NCBI RefSeq assembly: GCF_014077095.1
Contig: NZ_JACGVG010000034.1
Location: forward strand, 1 to 64,000
DNA from: Colwellia sp. MB02u-6
Lineage (GTDB): Bacteria > Pseudomonadota > Gammaproteobacteria > Enterobacterales > Alteromonadaceae
DNA: 64,000 nucleotides
Direction of reading: 5' to 3'
Part shown: piece after piece, positions 1-8,956 of the stretch
Numbering within the stretch: the first letter of the stretch is position 1
Layout: the number at the start of each line of letters is the position of its first letter
Program-made: the position numbers and the translations under genes
Notes under the pieces: model-generated
Seen by the model: only the letters and a program-made list of their open reading frames with translations
What the model was told of the DNA's origin: nothing
Databases searched by the model: none

Positions 1-116
1 CTAGCGACAATAGCGACATGGCCCCACCTGATCCCATTCCGAACTCAGAAGTGAAACGTGTTAGCGCCGATGGTAGTGTGGGAGTTCCCATGTGAGAGTA
101 GGACATTGCTAGGCTT
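1..116 (+). rRNA. rrf: 5S ribosomal RNA, 5' end truncated by window
   Basis: The sequence matches the conserved bacterial 5S core (CCGAACTCAGAAGTGAAAC, then GCGCCGATGGTAGTGTGGG, then GAGAGTAGG). The terminal stem pairs CTAGC at 1-5 with GCTAG at 108-112. The 3' strand continues GGC (112-114), so two or three 5' bases lie just outside the window. The exact 3' end (114-116) is estimated. It is the distal part of an rRNA operon whose 16S and 23S genes would lie upstream of base 1. Confidence 0.95.
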
Positions 117-128
117 CTATTTAGAATA

Positions 129-148
129 CCCAGCCAAGGCTGGGTTTT
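129..148 (+). terminator. Hairpin with short T-run between 5S and tRNA-Tyr
   Basis: CCCAGC and GCTGGG pair across a four-base loop and are followed by TTTT. It could terminate or attenuate rRNA transcription, or serve as a processing hairpin if the tRNA is cotranscribed. The U-run is short, so full termination is not certain. Confidence 0.6.
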
Positions 149-157
149 CGGCCCTGT

Positions 158-242
158 GGAGGGGTTCCCGAGTGGCCAAAGGGATCAGACTGTAAATCTG
201 ACGGCTCAGCCTTCGGTGGTTCGAATCCACCTCCCTCCACCA
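158..242 (+). tRNA. tRNA-Tyr (GTA anticodon), CCA encoded
   Basis: An 85-base class II tRNA with a long variable arm. The acceptor GGAGGGG pairs with TCCCTCC (one G-T pair) and is followed by discriminator A and an encoded CCA. The anticodon loop reads CTGTAAA, so the anticodon is GTA. The T-arm is GGTGG TTCGAAT CCACC. The D-arm closely resembles the E. coli tRNA-Tyr sequence. It lies 42 bases after the 5S gene, so it may be the distal tRNA of the rRNA operon. Confidence 0.97.
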
Positions 243-250
243 CCATTCTA

Positions 251-280
251 AAACCCGTAACTTACGTTACGGGTTTTTTC
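251..280 (+). terminator. Intrinsic terminator after tRNA-Tyr
   Basis: AACCCGTAAC and GTTACGGGTT form a ten-base stem with a small loop, followed by an uninterrupted T-run. This is a canonical Rho-independent terminator for the rRNA/tRNA transcript. Confidence 0.93.
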
Positions 281-328
281 GTTTTATCTACCAATTAATC
301 ATATTTTTTAGAGCCTTGCCGCCGATAA

Positions 329-383
329 TTCTTCTTTTTGTATGTGAATTTTTACAAAAAGGAAGGATGAGAAGTGAATAAGT
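329..383 (+). repeat. Covarying hairpin repeat, copy 1
   Basis: CTTTTTGTA and TACAAAAAG pair around GTGAATTTT, followed by GGAAGGATGAGAAGTGAAT. The same layout (pyrimidine arm, TGT-GTGA-loop, TTTTTACA, purine arm, ATGAGAAGGGAAT-like tail) recurs at 424, 32990 and 33150. Paired arm bases differ between copies while pairing is kept. It lies in the 376-base gap between the tRNA terminator and rhlE. Confidence 0.6.
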
Positions 384-423
384 AAGCAATCAAGGCATAT
401 AAAAATACTTTTTTTTAGTGTTT

Positions 424-490
424 ACCTTCTGTAGTTCTCTTGCTTCTTTCCCTGTGAGATATTTTTTATTTTACAGGAAGGGAAGGAATA
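424..490 (+). repeat. Covarying hairpin repeat, copy 2
   Basis: It starts CCTTCTGTAGTTCTC, has CTTCCCTGTGAGAT, an AT-rich loop, then TTTTACAGGAAGGGAAGG. The arms CTTCCCTGT and ACAGGAAG pair, with an outer CCTTC/GAAGG pairing. It resembles the copies at 32990 and 33150 in both sequence and length. The rest of the gap (491-656) holds the presumed promoter and leader of rhlE; I see only a weak TATACT at 594-599. Confidence 0.6.
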
Positions 491-656
491 CTTAAGACAC
501 TAAAGGACAGCCTAGCTTTGCCTTCCCCATTAGTATAAATTTAGTTGCTGTTTATGATAGAAGAGTAAGCACTTTCATTGCACTAAAGCCGTCTATACTG
601 TATTCTGCATCGCCGTTTGACATTGGATCAAACCAACAGCGAGAAGAGAATATTCT

Positions 657-2024
657 ATGAGTTTTACCGATTTAGGTTTATCTGCACCCATTCAAAAAGC
701 CATTGCGGAAAAAGGTTACGATACGCCATCACCTATCCAAGCTCAGGCTATTCCTGCCGTGCTTGATGGTAAAGACGTTATGGCTGCTGCGCAAACGGGT
801 ACAGGTAAAACAGCCGGTTTTACTTTACCTATTCTTGAGCTGTTATCAAAGGGCGATAATGTCCGTCCAAACCAGGCTAGAACGCTTATTATCACTCCAA
901 CTCGCGAGCTTGCGGCACAAATTGCTGAAAACGTAGAAATGTATGGTAAATACTTACCATTGAAATCTACTGTAGTCTTTGGTGGTGTTAAAATTAACCC
1001 ACAAATGCAGCGCTTGCGTCAAGGCGTTGATATTCTGGTCGCAACTCCTGGGCGTCTACTCGATTTGTATAATCAAAAAGCGGTGCGATTTAATCAATTA
1101 GAAATTTTGGTGCTTGATGAAGCAGATAGAATGCTGGATATGGGTTTTTTACGTGATATTAAGAAAATTTTATCTTTGTTGCCAAAAACACGTCAAACAC
1201 TATTATTCTCCGCAACATTTTCTCCCGATATTCGTGAACTCGCTAAAGGCATAGTCAATGATCCCGTTGAAATCTCCATTAGCCCAAAAAACACGACAGC
1301 TGAATCGGTTGAGCAATTAATTTATTCGGTTGATAAAAACAGAAAAGCAGCTTTACTGACGCATTTAATTCTAGAGAATGACTGGCAACAAGTTATCGTG
1401 TTTATGAAAACTAAACATGGCGCAAACAAATTAACTAAACAGTTAGATGCTGCAGGTATCAGAGCCGCTGCTATTCATGGCAACAAAAGTCAGGGTGCGA
1501 GAACTAAGGCGTTAGCACAATTTAAAGAGGGTAATATTAGTGTACTCGTTGCTACTGATATTGCGGCTCGTGGTATCGATATAGAACAGTTGCCACAAGT
1601 GGTTAATTTTGAATTGCCTAATGTACCAGAAGACTATGTGCATCGTATTGGACGTACCGGCCGAGCAGGTTCTACTGGCCATGCAGTATCTTTAGTCTGT
1701 GCTGATGAAATAGATTTACTTAACGATGTAGAACATGTCATACAAACACACTTGGCAAGAGAAGTAGTTGCCGGTTTTGAACCCGTACATGCCTTACCAG
1801 AGTCACGTAATTTACGCGCTTTAAAAGCGCAAAAGCCAAGAAAATTTAAATCAGAAAGTGTTGAACATAAAGATGGTCAACGCTCGGGTGAAAATGCTCG
1901 TGGTCATAAACCTACTGGAAAAAACAGACGTCATATCGGTAATAGCTCTGCTAGTAACCCTTATGGCAATAGCGATGGTAATGGTGGCGGACGTCGCCGC
2001 ATTAATCCTAATCCAAGTAAATAA
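657..2024 (+). CDS. rhlE: DEAD-box ATP-dependent RNA helicase RhlE
   Basis: A 455-residue cytoplasmic RNA helicase that uses ATP to unwind short RNA duplexes, in E. coli linked to ribosome maturation and RNA decay. All family motifs are present in order: Q motif (Q28), Walker A AQTGTGKT (45-52), PTRELA (81-86), TPGR (130-133), DEAD (154-157), SAT (185-187), ARGID and HRIGRTGR near residue 330. The N terminus closely matches E. coli RhlE ([18 protein letters not shown]). The last 55 residues form a basic Gly/Asn/Arg tail, as in RhlE. The ATG at 657 follows a purine-rich GAGAAGAGAA. It stands alone on the plus strand with a long leader containing two hairpin repeats. A second, diverged RhlE-type gene lies 1.5 kb downstream. 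Confidence 0.95.
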   Translation: MSFTDLGLSAPIQKAIAEKGYDTPSPIQAQAIPAVLDGKDVMAAAQTGTGKTAGFTLPILELLSKGDNVRPNQARTLIITPTRELAAQIAENVEMYGKYLPLKSTVVFGGVKINPQMQRLRQGVDILVATPGRLLDLYNQKAVRFNQLEILVLDEADRMLDMGFLRDIKKILSLLPKTRQTLLFSATFSPDIRELAKGIVNDPVEISISPKNTTAESVEQLIYSVDKNRKAALLTHLILENDWQQVIVFMKTKHGANKLTKQLDAAGIRAAAIHGNKSQGARTKALAQFKEGNISVLVATDIAARGIDIEQLPQVVNFELPNVPEDYVHRIGRTGRAGSTGHAVSLVCADEIDLLNDVEHVIQTHLAREVVAGFEPVHALPESRNLRALKAQKPRKFKSESVEHKDGQRSGENARGHKPTGKNRRHIGNSSASNPYGNSDGNGGGRRRINPNPSK

Positions 2025-2077
2025 TGATAATAGCAACGGTAAAATAAACTTTTGCCGTTGCGGTTTAGTTGCTTAAC

Positions 2078-2521
2078 TTACTGCTGCGCTAGTAACTTAT
2101 CAAGATTGTTAGCAAAAGCTTGCCGATCACTTTGGCTAATAGGTGGCGCTCCACCTGTTTCAATACCACTAGAGCGCAGCGTATCCATAAAGTCACGCAT
2201 ATTCAGGCGTTGACGAATATTGGCCTCTGTGTAAAGCTCGCCTCTAGGGTTAAGTGCTAAGCAGCCTTTCTCGACGACTTCAGCCGCTAAAGGAATATCT
2301 GCTGTTATCACTAAGTCATTTGGTTCGGCTCGTTTAACAATTTCATCGTCAGCAACATCAAAGCCAGCACTCACTTGTACGAAGCTGATCACCTTAGACG
2401 GCGGTACTTTTAGGTAATGATTAGCCAATAATGTTGTGAGTGTTTGAGTACGCTCTGCGGCTCGAAATAAAATCTCTTTAATAACTACCGGACACGAGTC
2501 GGCATCAACCCAAATTTTCAT
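2078..2521 (-). CDS. YaiI/YqxD family protein (UPF0178, DUF188)
   Basis: 147 residues, the normal length for this family. The N terminus [16 protein letters not shown] carries the conserved DxDxCP signature, and later [10 protein letters not shown] and NPRGELY are the other family hallmarks. The fold is PIN-like and the acidic residues suggest metal-dependent nuclease chemistry, but no biological role is established. It is convergent with rhlE, with a gap of 53 bases and no clear terminator. On the minus strand an AAGGATAACC stretch just upstream of the ATG serves as the ribosome site. Confidence 0.9.
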   Translation of the reverse strand: MKIWVDADSCPVVIKEILFRAAERTQTLTTLLANHYLKVPPSKVISFVQVSAGFDVADDEIVKRAEPNDLVITADIPLAAEVVEKGCLALNPRGELYTEANIRQRLNMRDFMDTLRSSGIETGGAPPISQSDRQAFANNLDKLLAQQ

Positions 2522-2629
2522 GGTTATCCTTTAAATTTCAACTATGACTTAACGGGTGGTAATGTACCTCTAAACCGCAAGTATTGTAACCACTGTTAGC
2601 GCTAATTTTACTGATAAATAGGAAGCACC

Positions 2630-3106
2630 ATGAAGCAACCGCAACGCGATATAACCTTAAGATTTTTAGCTGAACCTCAAGACGTTAACTTTGGTGGAAA
2701 AGTTCACGGTGGCGCAGTAATGAAATGGATTGATTTGGCCGCTTATGCCTGTGCAGCAGGTTGGAGTGGTCGTTATTGTGTTACCGCGTATGCGGGTGGC
2801 ATTCGTTTTGTGGCGCCAATTCATGTTGGTAGCTTAGTAGAAGTTGAAGCGAAAGTGATTTATACCGGTAAGTCTTCCATGCATATAGCGTTGAAAGTAA
2901 ATGCCTGTGATCCTAAGTCATTAAATCGTCGACTCACTACGCATTGTATTGTAATTATGGTGGCTGTTGATCAGAATGGTCAATCTGAGCGTGTTCCTGA
3001 ATGGATACCTAAAACAGCGGCAGATAAAAAAGAGCATGACAGCGCAATAAAGTTAATGGAAATGCGGAAAAACATCGGCGAAGAAATGCAAATTTTTGTA
3101 GAATAG
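2630..3106 (+). CDS. Acyl-CoA thioesterase, hotdog fold (YciA/BACH-like)
   Basis: 158 residues forming a single hotdog domain. The pattern NFGGKVHGGAVMKWIDLAA (about 21-39) is the catalytic signature of YciA/brown-fat-type acyl-CoA thioesterases, which hydrolyse acyl-CoA to free acid and CoA. GGIRFVAPIHVGSLVEV is the central strand region. The C terminus (RVPEWIPKTAADKK) is typical of the longer cytosolic thioesterase group rather than of E. coli YciA itself, so no symbol is assigned. It follows the divergent yaiI-like gene across a 108-base promoter region and precedes the DUF2750 gene by 37 bases, so the two may be cotranscribed. Substrate chain length cannot be read. Confidence 0.88.
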   Translation: MKQPQRDITLRFLAEPQDVNFGGKVHGGAVMKWIDLAAYACAAGWSGRYCVTAYAGGIRFVAPIHVGSLVEVEAKVIYTGKSSMHIALKVNACDPKSLNRRLTTHCIVIMVAVDQNGQSERVPEWIPKTAADKKEHDSAIKLMEMRKNIGEEMQIFVE

Positions 3107-3143
3107 CGCCGCCATTTAAAAATAGTTTTCATCAGGAGTTCAT

Positions 3144-3533
3144 GTGTTAGAGCCAGAAAAAATCAAACAAATATTACAGATGGATGACGCGCAGCGCGCT
3201 GTTTACTTTATCAATGAAGCGGTCAGCCAAAACGAGTTATGGATCTTAACGGATGAGCATGGCTGTGTAATGCTAAACACCGAAGAAGAGGACTGTGTAC
3301 CGGTTTGGCCGAATAAAGAGTTTGCCCAAGCTTGGGCTACTGATGGTTGGCAAGCCTGCCAACCTGAAGCGATTTCTTTAAACAAATGGTTTAGTCGTTG
3401 GAGTACGGGTTTAGCGGATGACGAACTCGCTATTGTGGTGTTTCCAAGCCAAGACGAGCAAGGCTTAGTATATTACCCTGATGAACTTGAGTATGAACTT
3501 AAACAAAAACAACATTCGATTAATAAGCGATAG
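3144..3533 (+). CDS. DUF2750 domain protein
   Basis: 129 residues with the DUF2750 pattern: an N-terminal QRAVYFINEAVSQNELWIL segment, then VWPNKEFAQAW and a conserved acidic C-terminal end. The function is unknown. The start is GTG at 3144: the nearby ATG at 3142 is out of frame and hits a stop after two codons, while AGGAG at 3134-3138 is correctly spaced for GTG. It ends six bases before the next helicase gene, so the two are very likely cotranscribed, an arrangement that hints at a link to RNA metabolism but does not prove one. Confidence 0.85.
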   Translation: MLEPEKIKQILQMDDAQRAVYFINEAVSQNELWILTDEHGCVMLNTEEEDCVPVWPNKEFAQAWATDGWQACQPEAISLNKWFSRWSTGLADDELAIVVFPSQDEQGLVYYPDELEYELKQKQHSINKR

Positions 3534-3539
3534 ATCATC

Positions 3540-4796
3540 ATGAGTTTTTCGTCCCTAGCATTAGATAAGTCACTTACCGATGCCGTCAAAGCCTTAGGCT
3601 ATGATCAGCCAACGCCGATTCAACAGCAAGCCATTCCGGCTATTTTAGCCAATAAAGACATTATGGCTGGAGCTCAGACTGGTACCGGTAAAACTGCCGC
3701 CTTTGCTTTACCTATTCTGCAACGTTTAAGCGAGAATATTCCAGCACAAAGGCCGATTAGAGCCTTGGTATTAACACCGACGCGTGAACTTGCGCAGCAA
3801 GTGTATAAAAGCTTTGTTAGTTATGCTGAAAATACTGAGCTAAATATTGCGGTGGCTTATGGTGGTGTCAGTATTAAACCCCAAATTGAAGCCATTGAAC
3901 AAGGCGCTGATATATTAATTGCCACCCCTGGCCGGTTGTTAGACCATATTGTTAATGGCAGTGTTTTGTTAATTCACCTTGAAACTATTGTTTTTGACGA
4001 AGCTGACCGTATGTTAGATATGGGCTTTAAGGATGAAATTGACCGTATTTTAAATCGTCTACCGCCAAAGCGTCAGACTTTATTGTTTTCAGCGACCTTT
4101 GATGATGCCATTTTCAAACTCAGTAAAACCTTACTTAATGATCCAGAACTTATTGAAGTCAGTGAACGTAATACCGCAGCAACAAAAGTAGAGCAAATTG
4201 TTTATACTGTCGATAGCGACCGAAAACGTGAGCTTACTTCATTTTTAATTGGTTCCAAAAACTGGCAACAAGTGCTTATTTTTACTCGCACGAAACTGGG
4301 CGCGGATGAACTAGCAAAAGAAATGTCAAAAGATGGTATTAAAACCCAATCTATTCATGGTGACAAATCACAAGGTGCGCGTGATAAAGCCTTAGCAGAA
4401 TTTAAAGCAGGTAAAACTCGCGCCTTAGTCGCGACAGACGTTGCCGCGCGTGGTATCGATATTAGCGACTTACGTTATGTGATCAATTATGAACTACCCT
4501 ATATTGCTGAAGATTACATTCATCGTATTGGCCGCACTGGACGAGCAGGTAATGAAGGCTTAGCTATTTCTTTAATGAGTCCATCAGAAACCTGGTTGCT
4601 AGAAGCGGTAGAAAAAGTGTTAGATACTCGCTTAATGCAACAATGGCTACCAGGTTATGAGCCAGATTTAACTAAAACTGACCCACCAGCCCGTAAAAAC
4701 ACCTTAGGGCAGCAAAAAAAGCATGGTCGACAAAAGGCCTTTGGCGATAACAGTAAAGCTAAGTTGAATAAGCCGCATAAGTCACGTAAACGCTAA
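3540..4796 (+). CDS. DEAD-box RNA helicase, RhlE-type paralogue
   Basis: 418 residues with the complete motif set: Q motif, [38 protein letters not shown]. It is about as close to E. coli RhlE as the first copy in the core, but the tail is shorter and lysine/arginine-rich (last 50 residues) rather than Gly/Asn-rich. The role is ATP-dependent RNA remodelling. It begins six bases after the DUF2750 stop and has no strong ribosome site of its own, which suggests translational coupling. A 35-base palindrome follows the stop. RhlE paralogues are common in Alteromonadales; which one is cold-induced cannot be told here. Confidence 0.93.
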   Translation: MSFSSLALDKSLTDAVKALGYDQPTPIQQQAIPAILANKDIMAGAQTGTGKTAAFALPILQRLSENIPAQRPIRALVLTPTRELAQQVYKSFVSYAENTELNIAVAYGGVSIKPQIEAIEQGADILIATPGRLLDHIVNGSVLLIHLETIVFDEADRMLDMGFKDEIDRILNRLPPKRQTLLFSATFDDAIFKLSKTLLNDPELIEVSERNTAATKVEQIVYTVDSDRKRELTSFLIGSKNWQQVLIFTRTKLGADELAKEMSKDGIKTQSIHGDKSQGARDKALAEFKAGKTRALVATDVAARGIDISDLRYVINYELPYIAEDYIHRIGRTGRAGNEGLAISLMSPSETWLLEAVEKVLDTRLMQQWLPGYEPDLTKTDPPARKNTLGQQKKHGRQKAFGDNSKAKLNKPHKSRKR

Positions 4797-4810
4797 AGCA
4801 ATAAATGAGT

Positions 4811-4845
4811 TTATTCTACTTATGATGACATCATAAGTAGAATAA
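4811..4845. terminator. 35-base near-perfect palindrome at convergent gene ends
   Basis: TTATTCTACTTATGATG is followed by one base and its exact reverse complement. The 17-bp stem sits between the stop codons of the plus-strand helicase and the minus-strand hydrolase. There is no long T-run, but position and symmetry fit a bidirectional terminator or mRNA 3'-end stabiliser. Confidence 0.6.
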
Positions 4846-4980
4846 CATTGATATCGTGATCTTAAATGATCACTCGTTATTGCATTAGCTTAAGTCCTAG
4901 CATTGGTGTGCGTTTGTTGAACGTTGTTTAGCTTTGCTCTTGAACTTAGGTAAATTAAATTGAAGTAAGGTAAAGGCAGG

Positions 4981-6108
4981 CTAGGTTAAGCGCCAAACTT
5001 GTGCTGATTTGCACTTTCTTTTACGTGCGCTGTCATCGTAAGCAAGATCATCAATACTTTGTCTAATATCTTCATTAACCGTGGCCCATAAATAATAACT
5101 ATGCTCGGTGACGCCTCGAACAATATCAGAGCAGTTGACTTGGCTGATTTTATTGTGCAATTGCAAGGGTCGTGCTGTGCCATTATGGCCTAACCTATCG
5201 GTATTGCCTTTAGTGTAATCAGAAATATACATGGCTAAATCACCATTATTGTAATAAACCGTTACATGCCTGGCTAATCGATGTAAATTAACCATAGGTC
5301 GTTCATCTTCAAAAACATTATCATCAATATCGGGCGCACACATAAATATATGCTGAAATAATTGTGGAAATTTTTTGTGGTCATTGCGCTTATCTATTGA
5401 AACGAGGGCATGTTGTAAAACATAATTACCCATTGAGTGGCACAGTAAGTGTAGTTGTTGACCACACTCATTTATCGTCGGATCATGATGTTTAGGTCTG
5501 AGTGTCATCAGAAAGTCGCGTAATTTAAGAAATCCTCTCGCTACCGCTACGCTTGAGTCTCTAGCATCGTTACGATCAGATAGATAAGCTTTATTTTTCA
5601 CCATAGCGCCGTTTGAAGGCCAAGTAAAAAGAAACACGCTAGTATCTTTTAAGTTGTCATTATTTTGAGAGTGTCGGTTTAACATTAACTCTAATGCCAT
5701 GGCAGAGGCGACCGCTTCAAACCAGTCAACATTAAAACCATGAATGAAAACCACCAAATCGCGTTTGCGTTCCATTTGTTTCTTGAGCTCATTAAAAGCC
5801 ACTGTGGAAGCCAGAGGTGAATTTGTGGCATTGGTGAGGTTTTCTGGTTCTACAAAAGCAGTAATAAGATTTTTTTTACGTAATTTTTTCTCAATATAGC
5901 CTGATAGGCTTTCACCATCACCGTGGCGACTATTGACTTTATCATTCAGGTAATCGGTTACTTTATTAGCACTAACTTCAACCGTGACTCGACCAAAACG
6001 TAAGTTATTAGGTCGGTCAGCACTAAAATCTTGTCCATAACTGTCGGGAGCCCAACGTTGACCTAAGTGATTTCTGTTAGTGGCATAATGTAGCGTTAAG
6101 GTGAGCAT
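4981..6108 (-). CDS. Alpha/beta hydrolase of the DUF900 family
   Basis: 375 residues. The central part holds LVVFIHGFNVDW (about 138-149), the oxyanion-side HG motif of DUF900 proteins, and LHLLCHSMGNYVLQHAL, the nucleophile elbow with catalytic serine in HSMGN. FMCAPDIDDNVF contributes the acid-loop region. The closest described relatives are uncharacterised esterase/lipase-like proteins; the substrate is unknown. There is no signal peptide, so it is probably cytoplasmic. A CAGGATG ribosome site precedes the ATG. It is monocistronic and convergent with the helicase. Confidence 0.85.
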   Translation of the reverse strand: MLTLTLHYATNRNHLGQRWAPDSYGQDFSADRPNNLRFGRVTVEVSANKVTDYLNDKVNSRHGDGESLSGYIEKKLRKKNLITAFVEPENLTNATNSPLASTVAFNELKKQMERKRDLVVFIHGFNVDWFEAVASAMALELMLNRHSQNNDNLKDTSVFLFTWPSNGAMVKNKAYLSDRNDARDSSVAVARGFLKLRDFLMTLRPKHHDPTINECGQQLHLLCHSMGNYVLQHALVSIDKRNDHKKFPQLFQHIFMCAPDIDDNVFEDERPMVNLHRLARHVTVYYNNGDLAMYISDYTKGNTDRLGHNGTARPLQLHNKISQVNCSDIVRGVTEHSYYLWATVNEDIRQSIDDLAYDDSARKRKCKSAQVWRLT

Positions 6109-6433
6109 AGAAACATCCTGTAAAATTAAATTAAATTAAACTAGAATAATTGTAGTTAAGATATTCTTGCTCACAAGCTACTTAGATCACTATGTTGGTC
6201 TTATACGTTGAAAACCTTGCTTTAGCGTGGCATTGTCATAATTACTGTTTAATATTTTAATGCAGATAGAACAAGTTGAGCCATGACTCCAAGGCCACAA
6301 AATAAAAGCTAGGGCGGGTGTTTTTTGAAAAGTTGGCTGAGTAAAAATAAATTGGTTTTTATTTGGGTTTATTTATTTAAGCAAGTAATTAGGTGAGCAT
6401 TAAGTTAAATGATTTAAAAATACCTAGGTATTT
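6109..6433. other. Intergenic region, no confident gene
   Basis: It must contain the minus-strand promoter of the DUF900 gene. One minus-strand frame stays open for about 60 codons but has no plausible start codon or ribosome site. No RNA gene or repeat recognised. Confidence 0.4.
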
Positions 6434-6646
6434 TTAAGACTTGTTGATCACGTGGTTAAAGTTGAATTTATCGATGCAGTTTTTACAGATACATGATTTT
6501 CCAGATAAGGCGGGTGGCACTTGTGTCAATAATGCGCGTTTAACATCACGGCTTACGCACCAACAAGGTTCATTATCTTTGACCGTACATAAATTTTTTT
6601 GTTGGCATAAAGGGCATTGGCTGGTATCAAGGGCAGGCATTAGCAC
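6434..6646 (-). CDS. Cysteine-rich CWC family small protein
   Basis: 70 residues with the Cys-rich CWC pattern: CPLCQQKNLC, then PCWC, then CICKNCI. The four CxxC-like pairs suggest one or two bound zinc ions. Proteins of this family are short, cytoplasmic and of unknown function. The opposite strand also has an open frame of similar length, but the cysteine spacing identifies the minus-strand frame as the real one. It stands alone, with divergent topB 274 bases away. Confidence 0.75.
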   Translation of the reverse strand: MLMPALDTSQCPLCQQKNLCTVKDNEPCWCVSRDVKRALLTQVPPALSGKSCICKNCIDKFNFNHVINKS

Positions 6647-6919
6647 TATTGCTCTAGATTAAGATTATTAAGCTTAAAAATAGCATAACTTCACTAACAG
6701 TAAAATATTTAGTGGTAAATTTTAGGCGCTGTTGTCGTTAATGGTTGGTTCTTAGGTAAAATTACTTGGTTAAGCACTTGTAATAGCCGAGACTGCTGGT
6801 TAGTCGCGCTAGAGAAAGTTATTAATAAGTAACTTTTTCTTAACTGTATAAATAAACAGTTTTAAATGCTAGGCTGTCTAAAACATCAGCAGCCTTTGCT
6901 CTACAGATAAGCATTCATC

Positions 6920-8866
6920 TTGAAATTATATATCGCCGAAAAACCAAGCTTAGGTCGGGCAATTGCCGCCGCATTGCCAAAACCTCAAAAGAATCATCAA
7001 GGCTATATCGCACTGGCCAATGGTGACGTAGTCAGTTGGTGTATTGGTCATATTCTTGAACAAGCGAACCCTGAAGATTACGATCCCGCATTTAAAAAGT
7101 GGCAAATGGCCCATTTACCGATTGTGCCGGAGCAATGGCAACTAAAACCTAAAGCACAAACTCGGTCACAGCTTACCGTGTTACGAAAACTGGTTAAGCA
7201 AGCAGATGAAATTATTCATGCGGGTGATCCTGACAGAGAAGGCCAACTGTTAGTTGATGAGGTTATTGATTTTTTCAAGGTATCAGCAAAGAAGAAGCAA
7301 AATACTAAGCGTTTGTTAATTAGTGATTTAAATCTGCCCGCAGTGCAAAGATCGCTGGCTAACTTACAAAGTAATCAATTGTTTATGCCCTTATCAATTT
7401 CTGCTTTAGCGCGCTCAAGAGCAGATTGGCTATACGGTATTAACTTAACACGAGCTTATACCTTACAAGGGCAAAAAGCTGGCTTTAATAGCGTGTTATC
7501 TGTGGGTAGGGTACAAACGCCAATTTTAGGTTTAGTCGTGCGACGCCAACAAGAGATTGACCATTTTGTCGCGAAAGACTTTTATGATGTGCACGCACAC
7601 TTAGAAACCAGTAACCAAGCGCAATTCATTGCAAAGTGGCAACCTAGCGAGGCCTGCCAACCGTATATGGATGAAGAAGGCCGCGTGCTTAATCGTGCTT
7701 TAGCTGAAAACGTTGTCCGTCGTATTGACCATAAAACCGCTGAAGTAAGCTCAGTGATTGAGCAGCAGAAAAAGCAAGCAGCCGCATTGCCTTATAGTTT
7801 ATCAGCACTGCAAATTGACGCGGCAAAAATATACTCATTGAATGCGAAGTTGGTATTAGATGTCTGTCAGGCATTGTATGAAAAGCATAAGCTTGTGACT
7901 TACCCTCGTTCTGATTGTCGCTATTTACCCAATGAACATCATGCTCAGGCTAAAGGCATTATTGCCATGTTAGCCAGCGCTGATGATGACTATGGCAAGT
8001 TTGCGCAAGGTGCTAATAGCGCGTTAAAAAGTAAAACCTGGAATAACGCCAAAGTAACAGCTCATCATGCCATTATTCCGACCGAGAAATCAGCGAACAA
8101 GTTGTCGTTGAACCCATTTGAAAAGAAAATTTATTTTCTGATTGTTCGGCAATATTTAGCACAGTTTTATCCGCCATACCAATATAACCAGTGTCGGGTT
8201 GAGCTGCTCATTGCGGGGGGTAAATTCTTAGCTAATGCTAAAACCCCGATTGCACAAGGTTGGAAGGTGTTATTTCAGCGTGCAAAAAATAAGCCTGACA
8301 ACACAGCACAAGATAATGACGAAAAGCTTAATAATCAACTATTGCCAAAATTAGTTAAAGGCGAGCAAATACACTGTCGTCATGGCGAACTCATCAGCCG
8401 AATGACACAAGCGCCTAAGCCGTTTACTGATGCCAGTTTACTTAGTGCCATGACTGGCATTGCTAGGTTTGTCAGTGACAATGAGATAAAAAAACTTTTA
8501 CGAGAAAATGACGGTTTGGGTACCGAAGCAACGCGTGCCGGTATTATTGACTTATTATTTAAACGTGATTATTTGCAGCGCCAAGGCAAGAATATCAATG
8601 CCACAGTGATTGGCACATCACTGATCAATGCTTTGCCTGTTGCGGCTACCATGCCTGATATGACCGCCCACTGGGAAGCCACTCTGACTAACATTAGTGA
8701 GAAAAAAAGCCGTTATGAAGATTTAATTGCTCCTTTAACAGCGACTATAGCGCAGATGATTCAGCAGTCAGAGCAACAGTCATTTGCCCAATTACCCAAA
8801 GTGGCTTTTAAGCGTAAGTCAAAAGCCAAAAAGCCCAATACGTGGAAAAAAGCCGCAGTTAAATAA
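6920..8866 (+). CDS. topB: DNA topoisomerase III
   Basis: 648 residues against about 653 in E. coli TopB. It is a type IA topoisomerase that passes single strands and decatenates DNA. The Toprim domain opens LYIAEKPSLGR (3-13) and contains GDPDREGQ (102-109). The catalytic tyrosine is Y328 in TYPRSDCR, the same number as in E. coli by my count. The start is TTG at 6920: no in-frame ATG exists nearby and the protein begins exactly where the family does. The C terminus is short and lysine-rich with no zinc fingers. It is monocistronic and followed by a hairpin terminator shared with the convergent GNAT gene. Confidence 0.95.
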   Translation: MKLYIAEKPSLGRAIAAALPKPQKNHQGYIALANGDVVSWCIGHILEQANPEDYDPAFKKWQMAHLPIVPEQWQLKPKAQTRSQLTVLRKLVKQADEIIHAGDPDREGQLLVDEVIDFFKVSAKKKQNTKRLLISDLNLPAVQRSLANLQSNQLFMPLSISALARSRADWLYGINLTRAYTLQGQKAGFNSVLSVGRVQTPILGLVVRRQQEIDHFVAKDFYDVHAHLETSNQAQFIAKWQPSEACQPYMDEEGRVLNRALAENVVRRIDHKTAEVSSVIEQQKKQAAALPYSLSALQIDAAKIYSLNAKLVLDVCQALYEKHKLVTYPRSDCRYLPNEHHAQAKGIIAMLASADDDYGKFAQGANSALKSKTWNNAKVTAHHAIIPTEKSANKLSLNPFEKKIYFLIVRQYLAQFYPPYQYNQCRVELLIAGGKFLANAKTPIAQGWKVLFQRAKNKPDNTAQDNDEKLNNQLLPKLVKGEQIHCRHGELISRMTQAPKPFTDASLLSAMTGIARFVSDNEIKKLLRENDGLGTEATRAGIIDLLFKRDYLQRQGKNINATVIGTSLINALPVAATMPDMTAHWEATLTNISEKKSRYEDLIAPLTATIAQMIQQSEQQSFAQLPKVAFKRKSKAKKPNTWKKAAVK

Positions 8867-8910
8867 AGTCACGATTTTATTGTGTAACTAATAGTTGAAA
8901 AGAAAGCGAA

Positions 8911-8939
8911 TACTCGTGAATGAGTTATTTTCACGAGTA
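8911..8939. terminator. Bidirectional hairpin between topB and GNAT gene
   Basis: TACTCGTGAA and TTCACGAGTA form a ten-base perfect stem around a nine-base loop. It lies between two convergent stop codons (8866 and 8957). Confidence 0.65.
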
Positions 8940-8956
8940 GGCTAGATACGCTAGTG

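Noticed and set aside
2024-2077. Programmed frameshift at the rhlE tail
   Set aside because: A second frame continues past the stop for 72 codons, but the basic Gly/Asn tail in frame one is normal for RhlE and no slippery site is seen.
6164-6380. 60-codon minus-strand open frame ending in QGFQRIRPT
   Set aside because: It has no start codon, no ribosome site and no recognised family; chance openness is likely in this composition.
6441-6662. 73-codon plus-strand open frame
   Set aside because: Mirror image of the CWC gene; the cysteine pattern is on the minus strand.
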